Assembly (NCBI RefSeq): GCF_034113385.1
Contig: NZ_JAXEXL010000013.1
Coordinates: forward strand, 124,001-188,000
Origin: Atopobium sp034113385
GTDB lineage: Bacteria; Actinomycetota; Coriobacteriia; Coriobacteriales; Atopobiaceae
DNA: 64,000 nt
Reading direction: 5' to 3'
Position numbers and translations under genes: made by a program. The notes under the pieces were generated by a model, which was not told the DNA's origin, searched no databases, and was given only the letters and a program-made list of their open reading frames with translations. This document shows, piece after piece, positions 24,161 through 33,150 of this stretch (position 1 is the first letter of the stretch; each line of letters opens with the position of its first letter).

Positions 24161-24200
24161 GGGGTGTAACTCTATATATCTTTAATACGATTTACACCCC
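24161..24200. promoter_or_regulatory. Inverted repeat in the gap after the primase gene
   Basis: GGGGTGTAA (24161-24169) and TTACACCCC (24192-24200) form a perfect 9-bp inverted repeat around an AT-rich centre. A second imperfect hairpin (GTAAGTGT...ACACTTAC, about 24090-24127) lies closer to the next gene. No T-run follows the first; an operator or processing site is possible. Nothing gene-like is seen in 24007-24215. Confidence 0.5.
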
Positions 24201-24215
24201 CCCTCATACACCCCT

Positions 24216-26618
24216 CTAGGGTTCTAATTCTGACCCGTCCCAATCAAGCGGGATGTCTTTGTCTGATTGTGTGTCGTAAAGATAATTTGTCTCTTTGTCA
24301 CAGCGAATTGGTGACCATTTAGCTTTGTTTGTGGTCCAATTTTTGAGAGTGTTTAACGTGATTTCTTTTTCAAAAATCCCACTGTCATTAATAATCTCAA
24401 GCATATTTACGCGAGTAGGTTCTATGTCTTCGCCTTCGCAAATTTCAAGAGCGTCTCGCATTGCTTGGGTTTTTTTCAATTGCTGCTCTTTATTTTTCTT
24501 AAGCTTGTTTTCTCGTCCGTTTGCTCTTACCTTCTGCGCCTTCGGGTCGTTTTTATCGTAAATATTTACAAACTCACCCTCGACCAATAGGTCATCAAGC
24601 GCCCCTGTAAGGTCTGGGCAATGCAGCGGATACTGGAACCACAGGTTCTTCTCGTCAAACTTCGGAAACTCTCGCAGGGTTCCGTCCAGTCTCCATGCAG
24701 TCCAGGTCTTCGCAGCTTGTTTGGTAGCCTCGCCAATCGACAGAAGGCTTTGGTAGTACTGCGGCGTCAGATGCTGCTGTGCCCAGGCGCATACCGCAAC
24801 AGGTCCTGCTTGCTCGTCTGGCGTGAGCGTCTGTTTCCATCCAGGGACATACATATTCATCCAGGCTTGGATTTTCAGCCAATCGACTTCGCTTTGGCGC
24901 GCCTGCAACACATCGTCTGTGACATTGAGCTGGCTCATATCGATAAGCGCGTCTGGGTCACGTGCGAACACTCCAGAGCCGCTAGCACGGTCCATAGAGC
25001 GCTTAGAGCCTTGCGCACCCTTGGAGTGGTGGTGGCAATAAATCACAGCGCACCCAAGCTGTGACGCCACCAAATCAAATGAATTACAAAACGCTGCCAT
25101 TTGGTCTGCGGAGTTCTCGTCGCCGGTAATTACCTTATAGATAGGGTCGATAACAACCGCGATATAGTTCTTTTTCGCAGAGCGCCTAATAAGCTTTGGC
25201 GCAAGCTTATCCATGGGAACTGACTTGCCACGTAGATTCCAAATATCGATATTGTCGATATTGATAGGCGCCCATCCAAGAGCTGCATACACATCACGAA
25301 AACGATGCAGAGCGCTTGGGCGGTCTAGCTCCAAATTGACGTATAGAACACGCCCCTGGGCACATTGCCAGCCAAACCATGGCTTACCCTCTGCGATAGC
25401 TGCGCATAGCTCGATAAGCGCGTAGGACTTACCCGCTTTGGAAGGACCAGCAATAAGCATCTTGTGGCCCTGGCGTAAAACTCCATCAATGAGTGGCGGC
25501 GCGAGTTGCGGCATATCGTCCCAAATCTCTGATAGTCCTTCTGGGTCTGGCAAATCATCATTTACTGCCTGAATCCAGTCCCACCATTCTGCCCAGGACT
25601 CCTTGCCAATATTGGTTGCCACAAGATATTGCTTGTTCTCGCCACGCATTACACCCGGCAAGCGTGACAGACGACTAGGATTTTTGTTTTGCGTGTCGAG
25701 GATAAGTCCGTTCTTTTTACAAACATCGTACAGAGAGTCAACGCGCTTTTTGTATTCGGCGTAATCTGCTGCATCCACACGAACAATGGCGTGCAAGCTC
25801 TTGTTACCGGAATCTACTAGCGTAGCGATTGGTAGTTCCAGCTGCTCCATAAGGGCGTATTGCATCTCTTTGCTCATAGAATCTGATTCGACAAGGGCGT
25901 ATCGAAACTCGGCCACATTGGAATTGCGCACACCTTGGCCATCAAGCGCGTTAAAACGCACCCAGGCGCCTGCCTGTGGATTGTAGTCGGCCATGGCCAT
26001 GCCAATGTCTTGGTAGTGGTTTAGGTCGCGCAAAATCTCGGAGCTGGTACGAGCGTATGAGCCTTTGGACGGCAAGAAACGTCCGTCCTTTTCCCAGGAT
26101 TCCATTACGTAGCCTACGTATTCGTCTGCTTCAAAAAGCGTTGAGATGTAAGTCGTGATTTCTTGTATAGGGTTCCACGCATCATCTGACGGAACGTGTA
26201 GGGGTTTTCCCTCTACCCAGGTTTTATCGATGAATACTGTCTCGTCTTTTTCGACTGGCTTGCGCTTGTAAAAATCGTAATCGTCGTATTCATCGTCTGG
26301 CAGAATATCGATAGGCTCGTCCCAGTCTAGAGCGCGCCCTTTTTCTTCTTCGGGGAAAATATCGACGTTGTGGTCCTCGGCAATGTGGATGATAGTGCCA
26401 GAACTTACTCCCTCTCCATCAAATGTCGCCCACTTCTTGGCGCACTCTCCTTGGTGATAACGCTTAGTGTCTTTTGCGCTCCATGCGTCCCAGACTTCAA
26501 CTCCAAACCCGCAGGCTTTGAGTGCCATGCCAATTTGTGTCCACTCGGTGTAATCGCATTCAGCAGGATCTATCCTGTCTACGATGTCTGGCAGGTCTGC
26601 ATGCTTTTGTGTGTCCAT
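24216..26618 (-). CDS. Phage primase-helicase (PriCT/AEP-like plus RecA-fold helicase)
   Basis: An 800-aa protein. Residues ~14-85 match a primase C-terminal-like domain (DPAECDYTEWTQIGMALKA, GEGVSSGTIIHIAED). Residues ~190-330 resemble a primase/polymerase core (DSGNKSLHAIVRVDA, NPSRLSRLPGVMRG). Residues ~385-600 are a DnaB/RepA-like helicase with Walker A GPSKAGKS near 390 and Walker B VVIDPIYK, then CHHHSKGAQGSKRSMDRASG. It unwinds and primes phage DNA. Residues 94-110 (GRALDWDEPIDILPDDE) recur in the DUF669 protein at 29833-30522. Confidence 0.88.
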   Translation of the reverse strand: MDTQKHADLPDIVDRIDPAECDYTEWTQIGMALKACGFGVEVWDAWSAKDTKRYHQGECAKKWATFDGEGVSSGTIIHIAEDHNVDIFPEEEKGRALDWDEPIDILPDDEYDDYDFYKRKPVEKDETVFIDKTWVEGKPLHVPSDDAWNPIQEITTYISTLFEADEYVGYVMESWEKDGRFLPSKGSYARTSSEILRDLNHYQDIGMAMADYNPQAGAWVRFNALDGQGVRNSNVAEFRYALVESDSMSKEMQYALMEQLELPIATLVDSGNKSLHAIVRVDAADYAEYKKRVDSLYDVCKKNGLILDTQNKNPSRLSRLPGVMRGENKQYLVATNIGKESWAEWWDWIQAVNDDLPDPEGLSEIWDDMPQLAPPLIDGVLRQGHKMLIAGPSKAGKSYALIELCAAIAEGKPWFGWQCAQGRVLYVNLELDRPSALHRFRDVYAALGWAPINIDNIDIWNLRGKSVPMDKLAPKLIRRSAKKNYIAVVIDPIYKVITGDENSADQMAAFCNSFDLVASQLGCAVIYCHHHSKGAQGSKRSMDRASGSGVFARDPDALIDMSQLNVTDDVLQARQSEVDWLKIQAWMNMYVPGWKQTLTPDEQAGPVAVCAWAQQHLTPQYYQSLLSIGEATKQAAKTWTAWRLDGTLREFPKFDEKNLWFQYPLHCPDLTGALDDLLVEGEFVNIYDKNDPKAQKVRANGRENKLKKNKEQQLKKTQAMRDALEICEGEDIEPTRVNMLEIINDSGIFEKEITLNTLKNWTTNKAKWSPIRCDKETNYLYDTQSDKDIPLDWDGSELEP

Positions 26619-26638
26619 AAAAACCTCCTTTTGCTTAC

Positions 26639-26665
26639 AAAAAGGGGAGCACGTGCGTACTCCCC
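26639..26665 (-). terminator. Terminator upstream of primase-helicase
   Basis: On the minus strand GGGGAG (26665-26660 as CTCCCC on plus) pairs with CTCCCC (26649-26644) and is followed by TTTTTG. It lies between the 139-aa gene and the primase gene, so primase may have reduced or antiterminated expression. Confidence 0.7.
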
Positions 26666-26696
26666 CAATGCGCGTGTATGTAGTTGTGGCTTGCTC

Positions 26697-27116
26697 TTAA
26701 GCTTCGTACTCGTCTTTTTTGACCAGCTCGAAAATCAACCATTTGTCGCTGATGTGGGTCAGCTGAAGGACAACATACTTGCTGTCCTCTTTAAACAAAC
26801 GATTATTCGCGTATGGGCTGTCAATTTCGCATCCGACAAAAAAGCTTTTCGGATGTGTCTTGCGCAGAAAGCTAGCGTTGCTACCTATTGTTGCGTCTGC
26901 CCTCTGTAGCTCATTACATGATGGCTTAGCTTCTGCTTCTGCTGCTTTTATGCGCTGCTCGAGGTGGTAGAAATAGATTTTGCGAACCCCTTCTACGTCT
27001 TGGCTGTATTGTTTTAAGCAGTCGTAGCCACTTAGCCCGATATAGTCTAGCTTTGCGTTGGCGTAGGCAAGTCTGTTAGCTAAATCAAAGGCAATGTCCT
27101 TTAGCGTTTCGCTCAT
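26697..27116 (-). CDS. Hypothetical phage protein
   Basis: A 139-aa protein of unknown family. The first half is helical (DIAFDLANRLAYANAKLDYIG; KIYFYHLEQRIKAAEAEAKPS); the second half is a mixed domain (KSFFVGCEIDSPYANN, KYVVLQLTHISDKWLIFELVKK). It starts two bases after the stop of the preceding zinc-ribbon gene and belongs to the early operon. Confidence 0.65.
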   Translation of the reverse strand: MSETLKDIAFDLANRLAYANAKLDYIGLSGYDCLKQYSQDVEGVRKIYFYHLEQRIKAAEAEAKPSCNELQRADATIGSNASFLRKTHPKSFFVGCEIDSPYANNRLFKEDSKYVVLQLTHISDKWLIFELVKKDEYEA

Positions 27117-27118
27117 CT

Positions 27119-27430
27119 CTACTCCACCTCCCTTACAATACGTGCGCCACAGTTGGGACAGTAAGCCCAGTCAATCGGATGGTTGACCCAATCTCCGTCA
27201 GCACAGAATGTCTCACCGCACGCCGAACAGATGAAGTTGTCTGTCCTGAACTCTCTCGGAGCAGACTTATTATATGCAACCTGCTTGTTGCGGCATATTG
27301 GGTCTATCAGGTCGGCGAGGTCGTTCGGCCAGTAGCCGCGTATGAACTCGTATGCCGACTCGTCGCTCTCTTTTGCGTAGTACCTTATCGACTCCGCCAC
27401 CACGCGGCGCTCGTCGCTAGATTGCGTCAT
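27119..27430 (-). CDS. Zinc-ribbon phage protein
   Basis: A 103-aa protein: N-terminal helical part (RRVVAESIRYYAKES, DLADLIDPICRN) and a C-terminal zinc ribbon CSACGETFC...CPNCGARIV. The same layout is seen in its upstream neighbour (27417-27750), whose 3' end overlaps this start by 14 bp, so the two look like tandem duplicates. Zinc-ribbon proteins of this kind are common in phage early operons; function unknown. Confidence 0.75.
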   Translation of the reverse strand: MTQSSDERRVVAESIRYYAKESDESAYEFIRGYWPNDLADLIDPICRNKQVAYNKSAPREFRTDNFICSACGETFCADGDWVNHPIDWAYCPNCGARIVREVE

Positions 27431-27750
27431 TGATGTTCACCACCCTTGCTCCACAATGTGGACAGTAATAAGGATTATTGATAGATGAGCAATAGCCGCA
27501 TGCAGAACAGGCAAATTCGTAATCTTCGCCATTGGTACCTTCCATGCACCCCAAAGTCATGGCACGTGGGGTCTATGAGTTCTGCAAGACGGTCAAATAT
27601 CTGGTCATCTGCGTCTTCGTAGGATAAAAATCCAAGTGCACGCATCAAATCTTCTACCATCCATGGATAATCGCGCTGATTACACTCTTCTTTTGTTTCA
27701 CGTAGCTTCTCGGCTATCTCTTTACGCTGGTCGGGTAATGAATTAGCCAT
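27417..27750 (-). pseudogene. Frameshifted zinc-ribbon protein
   Basis: From ATG 27750 (MANSLPDQRKEIAEKLRETK) the frame gives RLAELIDPTCHDFG and then nonsense to a stop at 27475. In the next frame the expected end is intact: CMEGTNGEDYEFACSACGYC, NNPYYCPHCGARVVNIND, stop 27417. The change falls at a run of four G (plus strand CCCC at 27549-27552); removing one G restores a protein of about 110 aa very like the 103-aa neighbour. It is either a real inactivating indel, a sequencing error, or slippage at TTTGGGG. Confidence 0.8.
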
Positions 27751-27752
27751 GT

Positions 27753-28166
27753 CTAGTCCTTACTCGTAATCTTTACGCCAGGGATTTGCTCAGGCAAGAA
27801 ATTAATCTCGTAGCTGTACTTATCGACGTTAGAGCCGCTCAAATCCTCGACCGTGTAGCACGTCCACTCATTGAGATAAACGAAATGCTTGGTGTACTTG
27901 CCATCGGGCAGCTCACACGTAACTTCAAGCTCGTTGGTGTCCTTGTTTTTGCTGATAGAAAACGTGCCTGTGAGCTGTAAGGTGACTTTGTCAGAGCGGC
28001 AATTGATGACCGTTAAGCGCCTGACCACGTTGAAGTTGTCGGCTTCCTTGCTGACGTTGTGTGAAACTCTCTCTGACTCCGTGCAGCCACTAAGGCTTAG
28101 TGCTGCGACCGTTGCAGCAACTACTACAAGTACTGCGACGGCAATACTGATAAGGTGCTTTTTCAT
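27753..28166 (-). CDS. Phage beta-sandwich lipoprotein
   Basis: A 137-aa protein with a signal peptide (hydrophobic 5-25) and lipobox LSGC (Cys near residue 28). The rest, ESERVSHNVSKEADNFNVVRRLTVINCRSD split here for length, continues with KHFVYLNEWTCY and YSYEINFLPEQIPG. I recognise this as the conserved 'beta-sandwich lipoprotein' of actinobacterial and streptococcal siphoviruses. Its role is unknown; an effect at the cell surface such as superinfection control is an inference. It lies in the early operon between a helicase and zinc-ribbon genes. Confidence 0.8.
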   Translation of the reverse strand: MKKHLISIAVAVLVVVAATVAALSLSGCTESERVSHNVSKEADNFNVVRRLTVINCRSDKVTLQLTGTFSISKNKDTNELEVTCELPDGKYTKHFVYLNEWTCYTVEDLSGSNVDKYSYEINFLPEQIPGVKITSKD

Positions 28167-28188
28167 TTTTTCTCCTATGCTTTGCGTT

Positions 28189-29832
28189 TTACCAGCTCAA
28201 AAATGACACTGCTGGCATTTCGTCTTTCTCGATTTGTGGTGGGACATAGCTTGCTGGATCTATTGCATGCGGTACGCGCCAGCCATTAGTAGACAGCCGG
28301 CTAATTAGCCTTGATGCCTGGTCTAGCGACCATTCGCCCACATGCTTAAACCCGTAGCGCTCAAGCAAACGAATTTGTTTGGCGGAACTCATGCCCTCGG
28401 CCTTGCGCTTGTCCAGGCGATTAAGCAAAAGTGACGCTTTACCGGCACACTCAATGCCGTCTGCAAAAATGCCATGGCTCTCAAGTGCTTTTAGCTGCTT
28501 GTCTGATGGTGGGGCCATTTCCCAGCCAAAACTGGGCACGTAATTCTGCAAATCTGCATCCATGATGGACATCTCGTATTGCAAAGGGTCTACAAGCTTG
28601 CGCTTTTTAGTGCGCATTTCTGCTAGCTGCTTTGCTAGGGATTCTTCGCGAGCTTGTGCGACATCGCTCTCAGCGCTCTTCTCGACCTCTTCAAGGTCAA
28701 TTGGTACGCGTTGCTGCTCAACAATCTTTGTCATTGCCTGGGCGACTTCGTCTGTTTTTGCGATTAAATGCGCCGGGCGGCAGAGTTCGTGTCGCTCGGT
28801 GTGCCACAGAAAATCGAGCAAAAGCAGCTTGTCCTTGCCGGTCTCGGGTGATAGGCGAGTGCCACGTCCTACCATCTGACAATAAAGACTTCTCACCTTG
28901 GTGGGGCGCAAAACGACAATACAATCCACACTTGGGCAGTCCCAGCCCTCGGTTAAAAGCATTGAATTGCACAAGACGTTGTATTTGCCACGCTCAAAGT
29001 CTGCCAGGACTTCTGCTCTGTCAGCTGATTGTCCGTTCACCTCTGCGGCATTAAAACCGTGCGCGTTCAAGATTGCGCAAAACTTTTGTGAAGTGGCAAT
29101 GAGGGGCAAAAATACGACGGTCTTTCGCTCCATACACTCAGCTTCAATCATCTCTTGTGCAATCTGCTCTAAATATGGCTCTAGGGCGTCTCCTAGGTCC
29201 GCAGATTTAAAATCACCGGCTTGTACACCCACATGGCTTAAATCGAGCGCCAGAGGGATTGTCTGCGCCTCTATGGGGCATAGATACCCGTCCTTGATAG
29301 CCTGTGGAAGTGAATACTCATAGGCTAGGCTGTCGAACAGCTCCCCTAAATCTTTACGGTCGCCCCTATCAGGTGTGGCAGTAACGCCCAGCACCTTAGC
29401 GTCGCTGAAGTAGTCCAGGACCGCTCTGTACGAATCCGACAAGGCATGGTGGGCCTCATCCACGATGATAGTGCTAAAACGGCTCTGTCCTAGCGCATTA
29501 AGCCTGGACTGGCGCATAAGCGTCTGCACGCTTCCGACTACCACAGACTCGAACCGTCCGACTGATGTGTTTTCGGCTTTTTCGACTGCGCACGCAAGGC
29601 CAGTGGAGCGTGCGAGTTTATCTGCAGCCTGCTCAAGCAACTCTCCTCGATGAGCCAAAATCAAGACACGCTCTCCTGCATCAACGCGCCTTTTAGTGAG
29701 GTAAGCTGCGACGATTGTCTTCCCACATCCGGTTGGTAAGACAAGGAGCGTCTTTCGACGCCCCTTTTCCCATTCGTCTTCGATTGCTTGAATTGACTGT
29801 GTCTGGTATGGCCTTAGCTCAAAGCCGGCCAC
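28189..29832 (-). CDS. DEAD/DEAH-box helicase
   Basis: A 547-aa superfamily-2 helicase. The Q-like start is FELRPYQTQSIQAIE. Walker A LPTGCGKT lies at 33-40, DEAH in IIVDEAHHAL, motif III TATPDRGD, and motif VI near QMVGRGTRL, with LLLDFLWHTERHEL after it. It probably unwinds replication or recombination intermediates. The GTG start at 29832 directly follows the stop TAA of the DUF669 gene (TTTTAAGTG), so the two are translationally coupled. Confidence 0.92.
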   Translation of the reverse strand: MAGFELRPYQTQSIQAIEDEWEKGRRKTLLVLPTGCGKTIVAAYLTKRRVDAGERVLILAHRGELLEQAADKLARSTGLACAVEKAENTSVGRFESVVVGSVQTLMRQSRLNALGQSRFSTIIVDEAHHALSDSYRAVLDYFSDAKVLGVTATPDRGDRKDLGELFDSLAYEYSLPQAIKDGYLCPIEAQTIPLALDLSHVGVQAGDFKSADLGDALEPYLEQIAQEMIEAECMERKTVVFLPLIATSQKFCAILNAHGFNAAEVNGQSADRAEVLADFERGKYNVLCNSMLLTEGWDCPSVDCIVVLRPTKVRSLYCQMVGRGTRLSPETGKDKLLLLDFLWHTERHELCRPAHLIAKTDEVAQAMTKIVEQQRVPIDLEEVEKSAESDVAQAREESLAKQLAEMRTKKRKLVDPLQYEMSIMDADLQNYVPSFGWEMAPPSDKQLKALESHGIFADGIECAGKASLLLNRLDKRKAEGMSSAKQIRLLERYGFKHVGEWSLDQASRLISRLSTNGWRVPHAIDPASYVPPQIEKDEMPAVSFLSW

Positions 29833-30522
29833 TTAAAATACTCCAGGTGCAGGAGCTGCAGGAGCCGCTTGTACTGGCGGCATTTGCTGGGGCATCTGCT
29901 GGGCTGGCATGCCAACAGGGGCTGCCATAGGCTGTTGTACTGGCACAGCAGACATAGGGACTTGCTGCTGTACATAGGCTTGTTGTTGCATTTGCTGGGG
30001 AGCAACAGTGGCTACCTGGGGTGTGGGTGCTGCAGCAGCTGAAGCTGCATATGCAGCTTGCTGTGGAGTTGCGCTAAGGCCTTTCTTCGCCACTTCTGAT
30101 GGCTTTAGGCATTTTTTGACATCGGCGTAGGTATCGCCGTTGTACTCTCGGTGCTCCATATGCAGCCATCCCGTAGCGCCTACTACAGCATCCCAACGAG
30201 GAGCGAACCTATCTCCGTCGGCGCTTTTTTCTGGCGCAAGACCAACGCTGATAAAAAACTCCTTGATGCGTCGCATCATCTTCGCATTGAGGATGATGTT
30301 GTAAAACGCATAAGAAGTGCTCCCATCTGCGGGGTTAGTAAGCTTAAGCGTAAGCTTTGCCATGGGAGACGCTGCCATCTTGGCACTGCCATTGAATGTG
30401 GCGCGCTCAATCTTTGTCACTTCAAAAGGATAATCTCCTGCGTCGAACAGCACAAACTCGTCATCAGGGGTGTTGTCGATAGGCTCGTCCCAGCTAAGTG
30501 CCCTGCCTAATTCTTCTGCCAT
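29833..30522 (-). CDS. DUF669 protein (probable ssDNA-binding replication partner)
   Basis: A 229-aa protein. Residues ~25-150 match DUF669 (FDAGDYPFEVTKIE, YNIILNAKMMRRIKEFFISVGL, GWLHMEHREYNGDTYADVKKCL), found in phage replication modules beside RecA-like ATPases. Residues 6-22 (GRALSWDEPIDNTPDDE) repeat a stretch in the primase-helicase. A long Gln/Pro/Ala linker follows and the protein ends in PGVF, as does the SMC-like ATPase. This layout recalls SSB: folded DNA-binding domain, disordered linker, hydrophobic tip. ssDNA binding is an inference. Confidence 0.8.
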   Translation of the reverse strand: MAEELGRALSWDEPIDNTPDDEFVLFDAGDYPFEVTKIERATFNGSAKMAASPMAKLTLKLTNPADGSTSYAFYNIILNAKMMRRIKEFFISVGLAPEKSADGDRFAPRWDAVVGATGWLHMEHREYNGDTYADVKKCLKPSEVAKKGLSATPQQAAYAASAAAAPTPQVATVAPQQMQQQAYVQQQVPMSAVPVQQPMAAPVGMPAQQMPQQMPPVQAAPAAPAPGVF

Positions 30523-30569
30523 GATAAAACCTTTCTAAAAATGAGTGAATAAAATCTACTTGCCGATTA

Positions 30570-31676
30570 TTACTTGGTAGTAATTGATGCTTTGATGGAG
30601 TCAAGAACCGTAGGAATCCATGCCACGATGTCCTCGCGCGGTGCCAGAGCTTCAAACGGCATGTCAGGTGTTGCGTATCCCTTGGACACAAGAGCGCCCA
30701 TAACATCGTCTGTGGTAAGTCCTACGCCCTCAATTTGGACTTTAAGCTTGGCTAGATTATCGGGAAGCGATTCTAAGCCGTTTTGAGCCGCGTTAGGCTC
30801 GTTTGTGTCGAATGGTACGGGGATAGCGTCAAACTCCGCTTGTGTGAGGTTCTGTGCAGCCACAGAAGCGTTTGTTGTAGCTTGTGTCGCCACATTTTGC
30901 ACGGGCTGCATTACTTGTGCGGGATTTGGAATGTTTGGTACAGGGATATATGGCGCAATCTGGTTCCATTCCATGGGGATACTGTCAGCCATGCCCCAGC
31001 GGTTCTTAGCATCGTATGCCGCAGAGTGGTTGGTATGAATCTGGCGGATGCGCCCACCCTGCGCGACTGCTTTACCGCTCCTAGCGTCGGTCACATTGAT
31101 ATTGGTCTTGTAGTTGCAAAACAACACTGCGTCTGCCCATTCCTTGACCATATTTGCGATAGACGTTTTCCTGCCGGCCTGAAGCTTTAATCCCCAATGG
31201 TCGTAGGTTCCAATCTCTCCCGGCTGCTCAATGCGCTCAATGGATGCATGAGCAAGACACAAGACGTTAAGACCACGCTCGCATACATCAGTGAGTAGGT
31301 TTAGAAACTTGCCAAACTCCTCATATACCTTGGTGTAGCCAATGCCATAGCCAAAGTCTTCGATGGACTTCTTGCTCTCTGCTCCGCAGATATGCGCAGC
31401 ACAAAGTTGCTGCGCCCAATCCAAGGTGTCGATAACAAGCGTGCCACCGCACTCATAAGGAAAATCGCGAATCCAGCGCACTTCATCAAACAACATAGAC
31501 CAGCTAGTAGGCTGTGGTAGTCGTGGTACGTCAATGTGGGCGGTTCCTCCTTCCACGTCAATGAAGAGAGGGGAAGGGAACTGCGCGGCAAGTGTTGATT
31601 TGCCGATGCCCTCAACGCCATAAATGATGGTTTTTTGCGGCTTAGCGATAGTGCCGCGGGTAATTTCAAATGCCAT
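30570..31676 (-). CDS. RecA-like AAA ATPase (phage recombination, Sak4-like)
   Basis: A 368-aa protein. Walker A is GVEGIGKST (residues 20-28) and Walker B VIDTLDW, with IYGVEGIGKSTLAAQFPSPLF typical of the phage NTP-binding proteins annotated as AAA_24 or Sak4. LNVLCLAHASIERI and YDHWGLKLQAG follow. The C-terminal ~110 residues are variable (Asn/Ala/Gln-rich linker and a small helical domain). It likely promotes strand annealing or exchange with the DUF669 protein 47 bp downstream. Confidence 0.85.
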   Translation of the reverse strand: MAFEITRGTIAKPQKTIIYGVEGIGKSTLAAQFPSPLFIDVEGGTAHIDVPRLPQPTSWSMLFDEVRWIRDFPYECGGTLVIDTLDWAQQLCAAHICGAESKKSIEDFGYGIGYTKVYEEFGKFLNLLTDVCERGLNVLCLAHASIERIEQPGEIGTYDHWGLKLQAGRKTSIANMVKEWADAVLFCNYKTNINVTDARSGKAVAQGGRIRQIHTNHSAAYDAKNRWGMADSIPMEWNQIAPYIPVPNIPNPAQVMQPVQNVATQATTNASVAAQNLTQAEFDAIPVPFDTNEPNAAQNGLESLPDNLAKLKVQIEGVGLTTDDVMGALVSKGYATPDMPFEALAPREDIVAWIPTVLDSIKASITTK

Positions 31677-31690
31677 AAGTTAGTCCTTTC

Positions 31691-33127
31691 TTAAAATACG
31701 CCTGGCATAAATGGTGCTTGTGGTGCTTGTGATATTGGTTCTTGCGCAGCTGTAGACACGGGCGTAGACATAGGTTGTGTGACAGGTGCTACCACATCTT
31801 GTGTGTTGGTTGCGCCTGCTGCTGTGTCTTGTTTGGCGTAGCCATCTTCAATAACAACGCTGCACTCGTCTCCTGTGGATACGCGTGTTCCGATGACTTG
31901 TAGACCTACGCTTTGTGCCCAGCTGCCAAAATCAGCAAGCGTTTGCGTGTCCATTTGCTCGAGTTTGTCTACCAGCACAAAGCCACAATCAGGCTTAAGC
32001 GCTCGAACAATGGCTGTGGCTACTCGCAGCTGTTCGGCGCTGCTCATATCAGACCACGTGATGCCCTTGTAGACCAGATAGCCATCTTTTACGTCCAAAT
32101 CATCAAGTGGCATGTTTGCGCCCTCCAGAAGTGCTATACGCTGCTTGCGCACAGTCTCGATTTGGTCAGAGATTGCCTTATAAGTCTCTTCGGTAGTCTC
32201 GGCTTCGGCTTCTAGGTCAGCGCGCCTTTGATTTGCGCGTACCTTCTCATTGATGGCATCAATATCGCGCAGTTTCTGTTCGATGTCTTCCGTAGATTCA
32301 TCGACGAGCTTCTGGGCGATGTCTTTTGTCGAGCTTAGGCTATTAGAGAGCTGGAACTTTTCGTTTACGATGGCGCTCACTTGGTTGTTCGCATCTACCA
32401 AGTCGCGCTCAATTTGTTTTACGCGATTGCGCGCGTCTTGCTCCTGCTGCTCTTTGAGCTTCATCTGCGCTTCTAGGTCAACTACCTTTTGGCGTATAGC
32501 CTGGTTCTGGCTATTCTTAGCCAGAATTGCTTGCTGGCGCTCGATAAGCTCGGTTGCGCTTACGGGTTCTTCTGGTGCGTCTGCGTAATAGGGCATGTCT
32601 GCAGCTACTTTACGCTTGCCGAGATAGTCAGTCTTAAGTGGCCTGCGCTGGTCTGAGAGCGTCTCAATTTGGTTGTCCAGTGCCTTTATCTGGTCCTTGA
32701 CGCCGATAAGGTCTAGCAAGACTTCTGCCTTCTCTTTATCGGTCGAGTTCATGAATTTTGGTAGGTTAAGCGCGAGCTGCTCAATAAACGAATTGAGAAG
32801 CGTCTGGCCACTTTTCTTGCCGCTAGGATCTACTACCTTGAGTGTGCCGCTGGAACCTTGTCGCGTAACGATAAGACCGTTTGACAGCTCTATCTTGAGC
32901 TTGGCAGGCGTGGCAGAGCCTTCGCGAGTCGGGTTTTGCGGCTTGAATGAATTGCCACCCAGTGCCCATGCGATGGCGTCCAACACGCTGGTTTTGCCTT
33001 GGGCGTTGCGCCCACCAATGACGGTCAGACCATCGGTGGTTGGTGTGATAGAGACAGCCTTAATACGCTTGACGTTTTCAAACTCAAGGCTGGCAATCTT
33101 TACGGGGTCGGTCTTGGTATCAACCAT
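31691..33127 (-). CDS. SMC/RecN-like AAA ATPase
   Basis: A 478-aa protein starting MVDTKTDPVKIASLEFENVK (ATG 33127 with AAAAGGAG upstream). Walker A GGRNAQGKTS is near 38-47; the middle (~150-330) is a coiled coil; the C-terminal ATPase half has SSAEQLRVATAIV (signature) and CGFVLVDKLEQMD (Walker B). This is the arrangement of SbcC/RecF-type ATPases. After the ATPase, a Pro/Ala/Gln-rich tail ends in PFMPGVF, the same tip as the DUF669 protein. A role in phage DNA ends or recombination is likely. Confidence 0.82.
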   Translation of the reverse strand: MVDTKTDPVKIASLEFENVKRIKAVSITPTTDGLTVIGGRNAQGKTSVLDAIAWALGGNSFKPQNPTREGSATPAKLKIELSNGLIVTRQGSSGTLKVVDPSGKKSGQTLLNSFIEQLALNLPKFMNSTDKEKAEVLLDLIGVKDQIKALDNQIETLSDQRRPLKTDYLGKRKVAADMPYYADAPEEPVSATELIERQQAILAKNSQNQAIRQKVVDLEAQMKLKEQQEQDARNRVKQIERDLVDANNQVSAIVNEKFQLSNSLSSTKDIAQKLVDESTEDIEQKLRDIDAINEKVRANQRRADLEAEAETTEETYKAISDQIETVRKQRIALLEGANMPLDDLDVKDGYLVYKGITWSDMSSAEQLRVATAIVRALKPDCGFVLVDKLEQMDTQTLADFGSWAQSVGLQVIGTRVSTGDECSVVIEDGYAKQDTAAGATNTQDVVAPVTQPMSTPVSTAAQEPISQAPQAPFMPGVF

Positions 33128-33150
33128 TATTTCTCCTTTTAAGTGTGTAG

